In this document: in pieces, positions 54,944 through 63,800 of the stretch
Position numbering within the stretch: the stretch's first letter is position 1
How the letters are laid out: each line of letters begins with the position of its first letter
NCBI GenBank assembly: GCA_018675975.1
Contig: JABGXB010000002.1
Span: 318,098 to 382,097, forward strand
Direction of reading: 5' to 3'
Source of the DNA: Candidatus Woesearchaeota archaeon
GTDB lineage: Archaea; Nanobdellota; Nanobdellia; Woesearchaeales; JABGXB01
Length of the DNA stretch: 64,000 bases
Program-made: the position numbers and the translations under genes
Notes under the pieces: generated by a model
The model's input: only the letters and a program-made list of their open reading frames with translations
What the model was told of the DNA's origin: nothing
Database searches by the model: none

Positions 54944-55968
54944 TTAGGTGCAACAACAGCCATTCGCCTCATAATTTGTGTTTTACCTGCACCAGGGTCC
55001 CCAATTAATAAAATATGCATATCACCCCTAGTGCTAACACCATCCGGTCTCATTTTACGAGAACCACCAAATAATTGTAAAACTAATGCTTGCTTTACTC
55101 GATCATAACCATAAATTGTAGGACAAAGTGAATTAGTAATTTTTTCAAATACATCTTTATCATTAGCTAATTCTTTTATTTTTTTTTCTTCTTCTTTAGT
55201 TATTTTAATATCATCAAAATCCTCACTTAAAGAAATATAGTTATTACCTTCTATTAATAAATCATAATTTACAGTTTTTGCACCACTTTTTCCTTCAATG
55301 GGAACTTCTTTTAAAATACCAACAACTTCTATTTTCATACCTGGATTTGTTTTTTTATCATTAAAAGGACTAACTAAATCACTAAATAAAATCATTTTTA
55401 ATTTTTTAGGTTGTGTTGATCCACCAATATCTTCATGGCCTTCTTCTAAATCAAGTATTTGTGCATCAATTAATTTTTTATCTGCTAATTTAAATTTACC
55501 TTTTCTACCACAACTAGAACACATAGACGGTTCATTAAACTTTTTTTCTAATTGTGCTAATTCAATAATATTTCCACAACTAGGACATTCAAAATTTGCT
55601 AAAACACATTTAGGTCTTATTTCACTTTTTGTTTTTACAATACCTTTAAATTTTAATAATTTTGAAATGTGTCTTGTCCTTGCATGAGAAATTTTAATTT
55701 CTACACTATCAGGTAAATTAAAAAATCTAACTTTTACTTCTTCAATTCCATCAGGCAAACCCATATTTTGAATTGCTAATTCTGCAGCTTTAATTGTAGT
55801 ATCTGGTTGTTCTAATAAATCTTCAGATGCTTTTATATTAAATTTAGCTAGTTTTTCAAAATCAACAGAAATTGTATGGTAAACTTCATTAAAAGAATCC
55901 ATTATATCCTTAGAATAATTTTTCTCAAAAAATTTACCAAATTCTAAAACTAGTTCTGCCCCTTCCAA
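54940..55968 (-). CDS. mcm: MCM replicative helicase, N-terminal part, ends at a frameshift
   Basis: First 342 residues of MCM: N-terminal domain, zinc site ('NFECPSCGNI', 'SMCSSCGRKG'), beta-hairpin OB region and Walker A G323-D-P-G-A-G-K329-T. The frame stops with TAA at 54940-54942 directly after 'VAPK', where other MCMs continue. The combined length of the two parts (~675 residues) is normal for archaeal MCM, so the gene is one unit with a single-base deletion or a sequencing error. Start is TTG 55968 ('MEGAEL'); no ATG lies between it and the upstream stop. A TATA box at 55991-56000 is about 28 nt away, which supports a leaderless TTG start. Confidence 0.88.
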   Translation of the reverse strand: MEGAELVLEFGKFFEKNYSKDIMDSFNEVYHTISVDFEKLAKFNIKASEDLLEQPDTTIKAAELAIQNMGLPDGIEEVKVRFFNLPDSVEIKISHARTRHISKLLKFKGIVKTKSEIRPKCVLANFECPSCGNIIELAQLEKKFNEPSMCSSCGRKGKFKLADKKLIDAQILDLEEGHEDIGGSTQPKKLKMILFSDLVSPFNDKKTNPGMKIEVVGILKEVPIEGKSGAKTVNYDLLIEGNNYISLSEDFDDIKITKEEEKKIKELANDKDVFEKITNSLCPTIYGYDRVKQALVLQLFGGSRKMRPDGVSTRGDMHILLIGDPGAGKTQIMRRMAVVAPK

Positions 55969-55990
55969 TGTATTTATTGGGATTAGAAAT

Positions 55991-56000
55991 TGTATATAAA
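55991..56000 (-). promoter_or_regulatory. TATA box of mcm
   Basis: The minus strand reads TTTATATACA centred about 28 nt upstream of the TTG start, which fits leaderless initiation. Confidence 0.5.
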
Positions 56001-56109
56001 GATAACTTCAATTAAATTAAAAAAAAAATAAAATATATTCATTAAAAAATAATTATTGAAAAATATTTGTTAGAAAATAAATATTGAAATTTGTTTTATT
56101 TGAAAATTA

Positions 56110-56679
56110 TTATTTTTTATTTATACCTTTTAAAATAACTAATAATTTTTCAATTGATCTTTCTACTTGTGCTTCATCTTTAGTTCCAGTACAAACAATT
56201 TTACCATTTCTAAATAATAAGAACGTAGCACCTTTTCTATCAGATTCATCAGGTAATCTAAATACTAAACCAGGAAATTGTTCAGGTTCATATTCTGTAT
56301 TTTCTAATTGTAAAGCTAATTGATTTAAATTTAAATCTATTCCAATATTACCTTTTGCAACCATATTTACAACTTCAAAAGCAGGATCTCTTACTGGTAT
56401 TTTTATACCAATTGATTCTACTATTTCAATTAATCTTGCAATTGATCTTTTAACATCTTCAAGTGAAGTTGTACCAGTTGAAACTATTTTCCCACTTGAG
56501 AAAATTAATGCAGTTGATACTGGTTTATCAATTCTTAAAACTAAACCAGGAAATTGTTCAGGATTATATTCAGTATTTGGCAAAGTTGCTGCCATTTTTT
56601 CTAATGGAACATCATGTTCCAAACTTGATGAAACTACAATATTTGTAATTTTTGTTTCTTTTTTATGATCAAATGCCAT
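56110..56679 (-). CDS. tbp: TATA-binding protein (TBP)
   Basis: 189 residues in two direct ~90-residue repeats, the TBP saddle. Repeat 1 has 'NTEYNPEQFPGLVLRIDKP...ALIFSSGKIVSTGTTSLEDVKRSIARL'; repeat 2 has 'NTEYEPEQFPGLVFRLPDE...TFLLFRNGKIVCTGTKDEAQVERSIEKL'. TBP binds the TATA boxes noted throughout this window. The ATG at 56679 has GGAG 6 nt upstream; the frame extends only to a TTG at 56691 and is not used. It lies upstream of mcm on the same strand and is divergent from the prepilin peptidase operon. Confidence 0.97.
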   Translation of the reverse strand: MAFDHKKETKITNIVVSSSLEHDVPLEKMAATLPNTEYNPEQFPGLVLRIDKPVSTALIFSSGKIVSTGTTSLEDVKRSIARLIEIVESIGIKIPVRDPAFEVVNMVAKGNIGIDLNLNQLALQLENTEYEPEQFPGLVFRLPDESDRKGATFLLFRNGKIVCTGTKDEAQVERSIEKLLVILKGINKK

Positions 56680-56709
56680 TTTAGTCTCCAAACTAAGTGT
56701 TTATATTAT

Positions 56710-56719
56710 CTTTATAAAG
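56710..56719 (-). promoter_or_regulatory. TATA box of tbp
   Basis: The minus strand reads ACTTTATAAAG, an almost palindromic TATA box about 36 nt upstream of the ATG. The leader would be short and would include GGAG. Confidence 0.5.
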
Positions 56720-56777
56720 TGGGTCTAAATTTATAAAGGTATGTTTTTAAAAAAACGTATAAAATACACAATAAATC

Positions 56778-56787
56778 ACATATAATA
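56778..56787 (+). promoter_or_regulatory. TATA box of the prepilin peptidase/Hxs operon
   Basis: ACATATAATA is followed about 26 nt later by the palindrome at 56812-56823, so transcription would start at or just before that palindrome, with a leader of roughly 25 nt to the ATG at 56834. Confidence 0.4.
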
Positions 56788-56811
56788 GACAAAAAAGGTA
56801 AATTAATTAAA

Positions 56812-56823
56812 TGAGTTAACTCA
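56812..56823. promoter_or_regulatory. 12-bp perfect palindrome, candidate operator of the Hxs operon
   Basis: TGAGTTAACTCA is a perfect 12-bp palindrome in an otherwise AT-only leader, 10 nt before the prepilin peptidase ATG and about 26-30 nt after a TATA-like box. Its position at the expected transcription start suits a repressor site. It could also be chance. Confidence 0.4.
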
Positions 56824-56833
56824 AAAAATAAAT

Positions 56834-57574
56834 ATGGACATATTATTTTTAATTCAAATCATCACATATGTAATATTTGGTACTCTAATCACATATAATG
56901 ATATAAAATATGCTAAAATTTACAATAAACATATTATTCTATTATTTTTTTTATCTATAGCAATGAATTTTGGTGAATTGTTTACAGTTGATTTTTATTT
57001 AATCAACATTATTTCCTTTATTGTATTTTATTTATTATATAAATTAAAATTAATAGGCGCAGGAGATTCAAAATTATTAATTGTTAGTATATTATATTTT
57101 TCAAATTTAATTGTTGAATTAAATCAAATAATTGAATTTTTAAAATATCCAATAATTTTATTTGTTATTTGGAATTTCATTTTATTTTTAAAAAAATTTA
57201 AAAATTTTGAAGTAGATATACAAGAATTTTTATTTAAATGTTTATTATATATCTTAGGATCCATAATATATTTAAAATATTTTAATTTAGGATGGGAACA
57301 TTTTTTAATCTATATTCTTATAATTGGAATATTTTATTCACAGATTAAAAAATATTTAATTAAAAAATTTGAATATAGTCAAATATATTTCCTTTTAAGT
57401 TTAATTAGTATAATTTTATTTTTTATATTATCTATTGGATTTATAGAATTATTATATAGAATTAGTTTTATTTTATTAATTCTGTTATCTGAACAAATTA
57501 TTTTACACAATAGTGAAAATATTAAATTTGGCCCATATATTATTTTAGGTGTTTTAATTTATGCAATCTCATAA
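56834..57574 (+). CDS. Type IV prepilin-like (A24) leader peptidase
   Basis: 246 residues and about seven to eight transmembrane helices. The two aspartates of aspartyl A24 peptidases are present: D23 in 'TYNDIKYAKIYN' and D78 in 'LIGAGDSKLL' (the GxGD motif). These enzymes (FlaK, EppA, PibD) cut class III signal peptides from archaellins and pilins at the cytoplasmic face. It is the first gene of a five-gene overlapping operon ending in a radical SAM maturase, so it may process the same secreted protein that the maturase modifies. Its end overlaps the next gene by 14 bp. Confidence 0.85.
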   Translation: MDILFLIQIITYVIFGTLITYNDIKYAKIYNKHIILLFFLSIAMNFGELFTVDFYLINIISFIVFYLLYKLKLIGAGDSKLLIVSILYFSNLIVELNQIIEFLKYPIILFVIWNFILFLKKFKNFEVDIQEFLFKCLLYILGSIIYLKYFNLGWEHFLIYILIIGIFYSQIKKYLIKKFEYSQIYFLLSLISIILFFILSIGFIELLYRISFILLILLSEQIILHNSENIKFGPYIILGVLIYAIS

Positions 57575-58313
57575 AATTAGAGCTGATTTGAAAGAGAAAT
57601 TTAAAATAAAAAATTTATTTCTTTTAAAAAAAGGAAATGATTATTTTATATTTAGAAGTGGATTTGAAATATATTCAGTTTACTTTAATATTGAAGATTT
57701 TAATAGCGTTAAAGAACGCCTTGAAAAATTAGATAAAAATTTTGAAGAATATGATTTAAAATTAATTATAATATCAATTGAAAAAGAAGGTCTTTTAAAT
57801 TATATTAAAAAAAAATTAATAAGTGATTATTTTATTATAAAATTTGTTAAATTAATTAAAAAAATACATAATAAATATAATACTAAACTTGAAAATTTTA
57901 ATTATATTACACAAATCAGATATGATTGTAAATTAGATGATGAGAATTTTGTAAATGAAAATTTAGATAAAATACAAAATTTACTTTTAAATATTAAAAC
58001 TGTAAATGCGATTATTGAAATAAATAATAAAAAAATTCAATTGTTTAATATTAAATATAAAAAAGAAAAAATTCACAAAAATTATAAAACATATCTCAAT
58101 GATAAATTTGGTATTGAAAGTGAACTTGATAATCCTAATTTATATTTATCTATTTTAAATTTAAATAATGTAGTTTTTGGAAATGAATGCCACATAATTG
58201 ACTATAATAACTTAGGTTTAATGTCTAAAGAAGATGGATTTAAAATATTAAAAAAATTATTAGGAAAAAAATATAAATTATTCGAAAAAGAATATAACAA
58301 AAATGAAAAGTAA
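57561..58313 (+). CDS. Protein of unknown function, 250 aa, in the Hxs operon
   Basis: No recognisable family. The protein is soluble, Lys/Asn/Ile-rich, mixed alpha/beta; an N-terminal ~55-residue segment ('KNLFLLKKGNDYFIFRSGFEIYSVYFNIEDF') looks like a small beta domain that could bind a peptide or protein partner. The start overlaps the prepilin peptidase stop by 14 bp and the end overlaps hxsD by 11 bp, so its product is made with both. HxsC, the second radical SAM enzyme of canonical Hxs loci, is not what this is: no CxxxCxxC is present. Confidence 0.55.
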   Translation: MQSHKIRADLKEKFKIKNLFLLKKGNDYFIFRSGFEIYSVYFNIEDFNSVKERLEKLDKNFEEYDLKLIIISIEKEGLLNYIKKKLISDYFIIKFVKLIKKIHNKYNTKLENFNYITQIRYDCKLDDENFVNENLDKIQNLLLNIKTVNAIIEINNKKIQLFNIKYKKEKIHKNYKTYLNDKFGIESELDNPNLYLSILNLNNVVFGNECHIIDYNNLGLMSKEDGFKILKKLLGKKYKLFEKEYNKNEK

Positions 58314-58623
58314 TATAGATTATTATCAAATAAAAGAGAATAGGATTTTTCTAAAAATTAATACATCAGTTTATAGTTTTGAAGTAATAATTTCAACTTT
58401 ATATCCATATTTAGAAGATAATTATATAATTTTAGATGGAGATAGAAATTCAACAGTAAATGTTGAAATTAAACCAAAAAGAAAAATAGATTTAGATGAA
58501 TTTGCTAATGAAATATTTAATAGATTATTTCTATATAATATACATGAAATGAGTCAAAATAAAAATCGGGACATTATTGATAATATAATGAAAAATACAT
58601 TAAATAAATTTAATAAAAAATGA
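58303..58623 (+). CDS. hxsD: HxsD-like protein
   Basis: 106 residues. 'IFLKINTSVYSFEVIISTLYPYLEDNYIILDGDRNSTVNVEIKPKRKIDLDEFANEIFNRLFLYNIHE' follows the HxsD pattern: a hydrophobic 'Y-x-x-E-V-I-x-x-x-YP' helix, a 'V-x-V-x-I-x-P' strand and an 'E-F-x-x-E-x-x-N-x-L-L' helix. HxsD proteins accompany HxsB/HxsC radical SAM enzymes and are thought to help recognise the substrate. Overlaps the 250-aa gene and the next gene (ATGA). Similarity is from memory of the family, not a search. Confidence 0.7.
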   Translation: MKSNIDYYQIKENRIFLKINTSVYSFEVIISTLYPYLEDNYIILDGDRNSTVNVEIKPKRKIDLDEFANEIFNRLFLYNIHEMSQNKNRDIIDNIMKNTLNKFNKK

Positions 58624-58841
58624 AATTAAATAAAAAAATTTACAAAAAATCAAATATTATTGAAAGTAATTTAAAGTTTAAAGATCAATTTAGTATTATT
58701 GAAAAAGATCAACATTTTGAAATAGAATTTAAAGATAATATGGTTCACGAAAACATAAAAAAAAGAATGCTATACGAATTTGCAAATTATATTTTTGAAA
58801 TTCAAATAGAAAAAGGTGATTTTGATAGAAACAGTTGTTGA
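58620..58841 (+). CDS. Second small HxsD-like protein, 73 aa
   Basis: Shorter than HxsD but with the same end: 'HFEIEFKDNMVHENIKKRMLYEFANYIFEIQI' compares to 'NVEIKPK...DEFANEIFNRLF' in the preceding gene. It is probably a diverged paralogue that lost the N-terminal helix, though unrelated origin is possible. It starts at the ATGA overlap with hxsD and its last 26 bases overlap the radical SAM gene, which is translated from another frame. Confidence 0.55.
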   Translation: MKLNKKIYKKSNIIESNLKFKDQFSIIEKDQHFEIEFKDNMVHENIKKRMLYEFANYIFEIQIEKGDFDRNSC

Positions 58842-60234
58842 TTTTCCATTAAAAGATTTTGTATTTAATAGATTTAGATTTAAAAAATATTTAGGAAATT
58901 ATTTAGTAATTGGAAATGATGGTGGAAGTATTTTTTTAACAGAAAATGAGTTTAAGGACATGTTAGAAAAAAGAATTATCCATGGAAGTGAATTATATAA
59001 TAAATTAATTAATTCTAGAATTATAATTGATGGAAGTAACTTGGGTCAATTAGAAAAAGGAATAATTAACAGATATCATTTCATTAAAGGATATCCCACA
59101 TTAAATATTGTTGTAATTTCAAATAGGTGCACACATAAATGTGTTTATTGTCATGCTGCAAGTGCACAAGCAGCTAAAGAAGAATTTGATTTAAGTTTAG
59201 AAAATGCAAAAAAAACCTGTGACACAATATTAAGTAATCCAAGTAAAAACATTTTAATTGAATTTCAAGGTGGAGAGCCATTAATTAATTTTGAAGCAAT
59301 TCAATTTATTGTTGAATATGCAAGAAAAAATGCTAATGGAAAAAAAATTAATTTTGCATTAGTAACTAATTTAGAATTAATGGATGATTTGAAATTTGAA
59401 TATTTAATTAAAAATAATATAAGTATATGTACTAGTTTAGATGGAAATGAGGAAGTTCATAATTTTAATCGTAAAAGTGAAAATAAAGAATTTAATAGTT
59501 TTTTAAATATTGTTAAATGGATTGAAAAAATAAAAAAAGTCCAAAAACCTGCGGCATTGGTTACAGTTACAAAAAAAGGTATTGAAAATTATAAAGAAAT
59601 TATTGATACATATATAAAACTGGGTTTTGAGAGTATTTTTTTAAGACCATTACATTTTTTAGGGACTGCAAAAAGTACAATCAGTTCAATTGGGTATACT
59701 GGCTCAGAATTTATTGAATTTTATAAAAAATCATTAAATTATATTATTGAAAAAAATAAACAAGGAATTAAATTAGTTGAAATGAATGCATTATATAAAA
59801 TGCATAAAATAACTGATAGACCAGACCCGTGTTTAAGTGAATTAATGAGCCCATCTGGAAGTTGTATTGGTCAAATTGCATATAATCATGATGGTCGCGT
59901 ATTTAGTTGTGATGATGGCCGTAATGAAAGTAGTAGCGATGGATTTTTTCAAATTGGTGTAGCTGGCGAAGATATTAATACAATATTATCTAGAGATAAG
60001 GTAAAATTAATAGTTGAATCATCAATAAATGACAAATATGATTGTGATTTGTGCGTATATAAACCATTTTGTGGATTTAGCACACCACAAAATTATGGAA
60101 AATTAAATACAATTGTACCAATTAATATTGAAGATAGTCGATGTAAAATTGCAATGGGTGAATTTGATTTCCTATTTGAAAAAATGAAAAATAATAAAGA
60201 AGATTGGAATGTATTATATTCTTGGATTAATTAA
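58816..60234 (+). CDS. hxsB: HxsB-like radical SAM/SPASM maturase
   Basis: 472 residues. Radical SAM cluster C105-x3-C109-x2-C112 ('SNRCTHKCVYCHAAS'), then the HxsB-typical 'ILIEFQGGEPLINFE' (147-160). The C-terminal SPASM domain, which holds auxiliary Fe-S clusters, has C350, C365, C410-x2-C413-x5-C419 and C443. The N-terminal ~90 residues ('FPLKDFVFNRFRFKKYLGNYLVIGNDGGSIFLT') match the HxsB precursor-binding region. Hxs maturases modify a His-Xaa-Ser-containing secreted protein. GTG 58816 is used as start within GGTGAT; TTG 58822 is an alternative. Last gene of the operon, convergent with a candidate substrate. Confidence 0.85.
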   Translation: MILIETVVDFPLKDFVFNRFRFKKYLGNYLVIGNDGGSIFLTENEFKDMLEKRIIHGSELYNKLINSRIIIDGSNLGQLEKGIINRYHFIKGYPTLNIVVISNRCTHKCVYCHAASAQAAKEEFDLSLENAKKTCDTILSNPSKNILIEFQGGEPLINFEAIQFIVEYARKNANGKKINFALVTNLELMDDLKFEYLIKNNISICTSLDGNEEVHNFNRKSENKEFNSFLNIVKWIEKIKKVQKPAALVTVTKKGIENYKEIIDTYIKLGFESIFLRPLHFLGTAKSTISSIGYTGSEFIEFYKKSLNYIIEKNKQGIKLVEMNALYKMHKITDRPDPCLSELMSPSGSCIGQIAYNHDGRVFSCDDGRNESSSDGFFQIGVAGEDINTILSRDKVKLIVESSINDKYDCDLCVYKPFCGFSTPQNYGKLNTIVPINIEDSRCKIAMGEFDFLFEKMKNNKEDWNVLYSWIN

Positions 60235-60728
60235 CCAAAAAATCCACCAGACTCTTCATTAGAGTGGTTAACATAAGACCATGTTTTTTTAACTACTTGA
60301 AGACAATTATGATGTTTTAAAATAGCATCATCAAAAATATTATCTATTGCTAAATTATTTGAATGAAAAAAATAATTTTTTGAATCAATGTATTTTGGAT
60401 TATCAATTACACTTTGTTGAGAACCATGATGATCTGTATATTGTGCAGGTTTATTTAATTCATAAGGATTGGTACTAAACTCCCCATTTGTTGATAAATC
60501 TAAAATGCCACCTTCAACAATTTCCATACCATAACATTTCCCAAATAATAATTCATGATTAAGGGTAGGTATGTCTTTTGATTGAGCTGCAGAAACAGAA
60601 TCCATTAATAATACCAATAATGCAATATTAACTACATTTTTAGATTTTACATTACCATCTTGATTTGAAATAAAATTATTGTTTTTTAAAAAAGATGATA
60701 TTTTTTTTTTTATTTTTGGTATAAACAT
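60231..60728 (-). CDS. Small secreted protein ending in GGFFG, candidate Hxs substrate
   Basis: 165 residues. A basic N-terminus ('MFIPKIKKKISSFLKNNNF') precedes a hydrophobic segment ('VVNIALLVLLMDSVSAA', about 33-49) with a signal-peptide-like end. The exported part is His/Ser/Asn-rich near the C-terminus: 'YTDHHGSQQS' contains one H-x-S, with 'FFHSNN' and 'VNHSNEES' further on, and the last five residues are GGFFG. It is convergent with the radical SAM gene (4 bp overlap). The ATG at 60728 is used; TTG 60734 is the only longer start. The link to Hxs is inference from position and composition; only one true His-Xaa-Ser triplet is present. Confidence 0.55.
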   Translation of the reverse strand: MFIPKIKKKISSFLKNNNFISNQDGNVKSKNVVNIALLVLLMDSVSAAQSKDIPTLNHELLFGKCYGMEIVEGGILDLSTNGEFSTNPYELNKPAQYTDHHGSQQSVIDNPKYIDSKNYFFHSNNLAIDNIFDDAILKHHNCLQVVKKTWSYVNHSNEESGGFFG

Positions 60729-60843
60729 AATCAAAAAAGAATTAATACAAATATAAATCTTACTGTGAATAAATTTAAAAATAAAAAGTTAATAATGTTT
60801 ATAAAATAAGAAACATTTAATTGAATATAAAAAGGGGTAATAA

Positions 60844-63800
60844 ATGAATAAAAAAATAGTTTATTTAATAATATTTATACTAATATTTAATTATCCCTCA
60901 ATTTTTGCAAAACCAATTCAAAGTTCATCTTATGAACCATTAAGAACAATTGATTTTAGAACAAGAGATTTTTCATTAACAAATCCAGAAAAAAGTGGAA
61001 TATTTGGAATTATTTTAGTTGGAGAAAATGGACAGTATTTTGAATTTGAAAAAAAATATTCTACAAATATGGATGAAAATACAGATGAAGATTCATATCT
61101 AAAAAATTTAAATACTAAAGCATTACCAAAAATAATTAGAGATAAAACAGAAAGAGAAATTGCAGAAGCAAATAATGCTGTGAAATTAAATGAATATTAT
61201 CCATATTTTAATGATAAATTTTATTTTTACACAAAGCCATATTATTTTTATAATGATGTTGATGGGAAAAATGAAGTAATTGAATTAGAAAATGGTGGTG
61301 CAAATTATTTTTCAAAATCTCAAATCTCACAAGGCATAAATGTGTTTAATTCTGAATATGGTAGGATAACTTATGATTATTTTAACTCAATAAAGCCCGA
61401 TTTTTCAAGCAGAGCTCCTAAATTTCAAAGTATTTCTGGATTACTTGACAATTCTAATATTGAAAATTTTGAATTTGATAAAAGATATAATCCAAATAAT
61501 ATTAAATTATTAAAAGATACACCAAAAGTATATGTAGCAAACACAAATATTTTTTGTGAAAATAAAAACTTCAATATTGATTTTTATGATGAAAAATTTT
61601 GTACAAATAAAAAACAAAACGGTGGATGCCAACCAAATGATGAAACTTGGGTATATCAAGATAATTTTTGTTGTGGTAATTCGAAAATAAATGTTAATGG
61701 TTTAACATATATAGCAGATGCGGGATTACCAAGAATATCAGGTGGAATTATTATGGACCCTGTATGTATTTATGAAGAAGTTGCAGGAAAAAAGGCATTT
61801 GGATTTAAAAGAATGACATATAATGAAATATTTCAGTTTAAGGGTGGAAATTTTGAACATTCAGTAATTCAATCAAATGATTTTAATAGGAATATAAAAT
61901 TTAATTTTTGTAAAACTAAGAAAGCATATGAATTAGATCAAAAATTAGAACCAACAGGTGAAAATTGGAATAAATATGAAACTAATGAACAAATTAATCA
62001 AAATACAAATATAGTAATTATAAATAAACAATATGATGAAGAAAAAGAAGAAATAATATGTAAAGATAATTCTTATACCACTGCAAGATATTTAAGATGT
62101 TTAGATGAATTTGATAATGATTTAAATTTAAAACCACATGCAGGTGGCGATGAAAATAATTTAAAACAAGGAGAATCAATATATAAAGAAACTTGGAATC
62201 TTGATGATAGTGACTATATAGATGTTAAAGATAATACCGCAATTAGTTTAAAAGAAAATAATTTTATAGATTCAAAAAATATTACATTAAGTTTTGATTT
62301 TATAGGTGATGAAATTGGAGCACCACAATTAGAAATAGAAGCTTACTCATATGAATTTGAAAATCAGAATATTGATCCAATAATAATTCAAATAAAACCA
62401 GAAAAATATTACCCGAATAAAAAAACAAAAATAAATCAATTTATTGAAATAGAAAATTTCACAAAATTTCACATAGAATGTACATCTCCAGAAGCAAAAG
62501 AATTATGTAAAATAAAAAATATAAGAGTTTACACGGATAAAGAATTTAATAAAATTAAAAATATTTGTTCAAATAATAGATCTTTCATTTCAATTAATAA
62601 CTTGAAAAATTTAGACCAAGATGAATCACTAAGTACAAGTCAAACAATATGTGAAAAAAGTTCAGACCACAATAAATATATAATTAATGGATCTAATGAA
62701 CTTGGTACATATCGAACTTGTTGTATACCAGATAAAAATGATTACTTCTTAGGAAAAAATGGTGCATGTATTAGTGGAAATTATATTGATAATGAAAATT
62801 ATAATAATATAAATAATGATAATGTATTTACTTCAACTGGATTTTTATTAGTATATAAAGAAATAGATGGAAGTGAAAAAACAAAATTCATTTCAAACAT
62901 TTATGCAAATTCAAATTATAAAATAGAAAAAACTCCATTAAATAATATAACAAGAGTACATATAGAAAATTTAGATGAACTTTATTATAATATAAGTAAA
63001 AATGAAAATAATGAAATAATTGAATTAAAAAATTATTATCCTAATATAATTTATTCAGATAAAGTTTATACATGTGGAATAGATAACTCTCATTTTAATA
63101 GTGCTTTTAAAAGTATATATGATGAGAAATTAAAAACAAATATAAATAAATTATCATTATTTCCAGAATTAACAGAGGATGGTTCTAAATTAGACTATCC
63201 AGATAATAACTATTGTAAAAATATTGGTGAATTTTTTTGTAATATTGATGGAACATTTAAAATCGCAGATACTAGTTTATTACAATTTCATAATTTTACA
63301 AATGATAAATCTTACATATATCCAGATAATATTTCTGAATTAGTTACAACACCAACTGAAATATCAGGATTAACTAAAGATAGTGAAATTAATTTAGAAA
63401 CTGATAAACAAAATTTAGCTTGTTGTCCAGGAAATAGTTGTTATGATGGAAATGAATGTATTGAAAATCAAGCACAATTCCCTTCAGTAGATTTTGAATA
63501 TTCTAATTATATAAATTTAGAAAAAGGACAAAAATACAAAAGAGAAACAAATAAAAATGGAATGCCATATAAATTTGATTCAATTGAAAAGCCAAAAATA
63601 TGTGCAGGTAAATTTTTAGAAAAAAAATATGAAGTTGACGAAGTTGCAGATGGTTGGATAGATTATGAAGAAATTGTGGATTGGACAGGAAATTATAAAG
63701 GAAGTTGTATGCCAAAGCAATGTTTAACGCCAATATTCTTATTAGATAAACAAAGTAAGGACTATATTAAAGAATCAAGTGAAAATCAATTAATTAATTT

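Noticed and set aside
54938-54948. Programmed -1 frameshifting in mcm
   Set aside because: No good slippery heptamer: the Lys tRNA on AAA would have to re-pair with TAA. An indel error is simpler.
53942-55968. Intein or split-gene explanation for the two mcm frames
   Set aside because: No extra sequence lies between the halves; the family alignment resumes after exactly one missing base.
57561-58313. HxsC (second radical SAM enzyme of Hxs systems)
   Set aside because: No CxxxCxxC motif or SAM-binding features; the protein is unrelated at the level visible.
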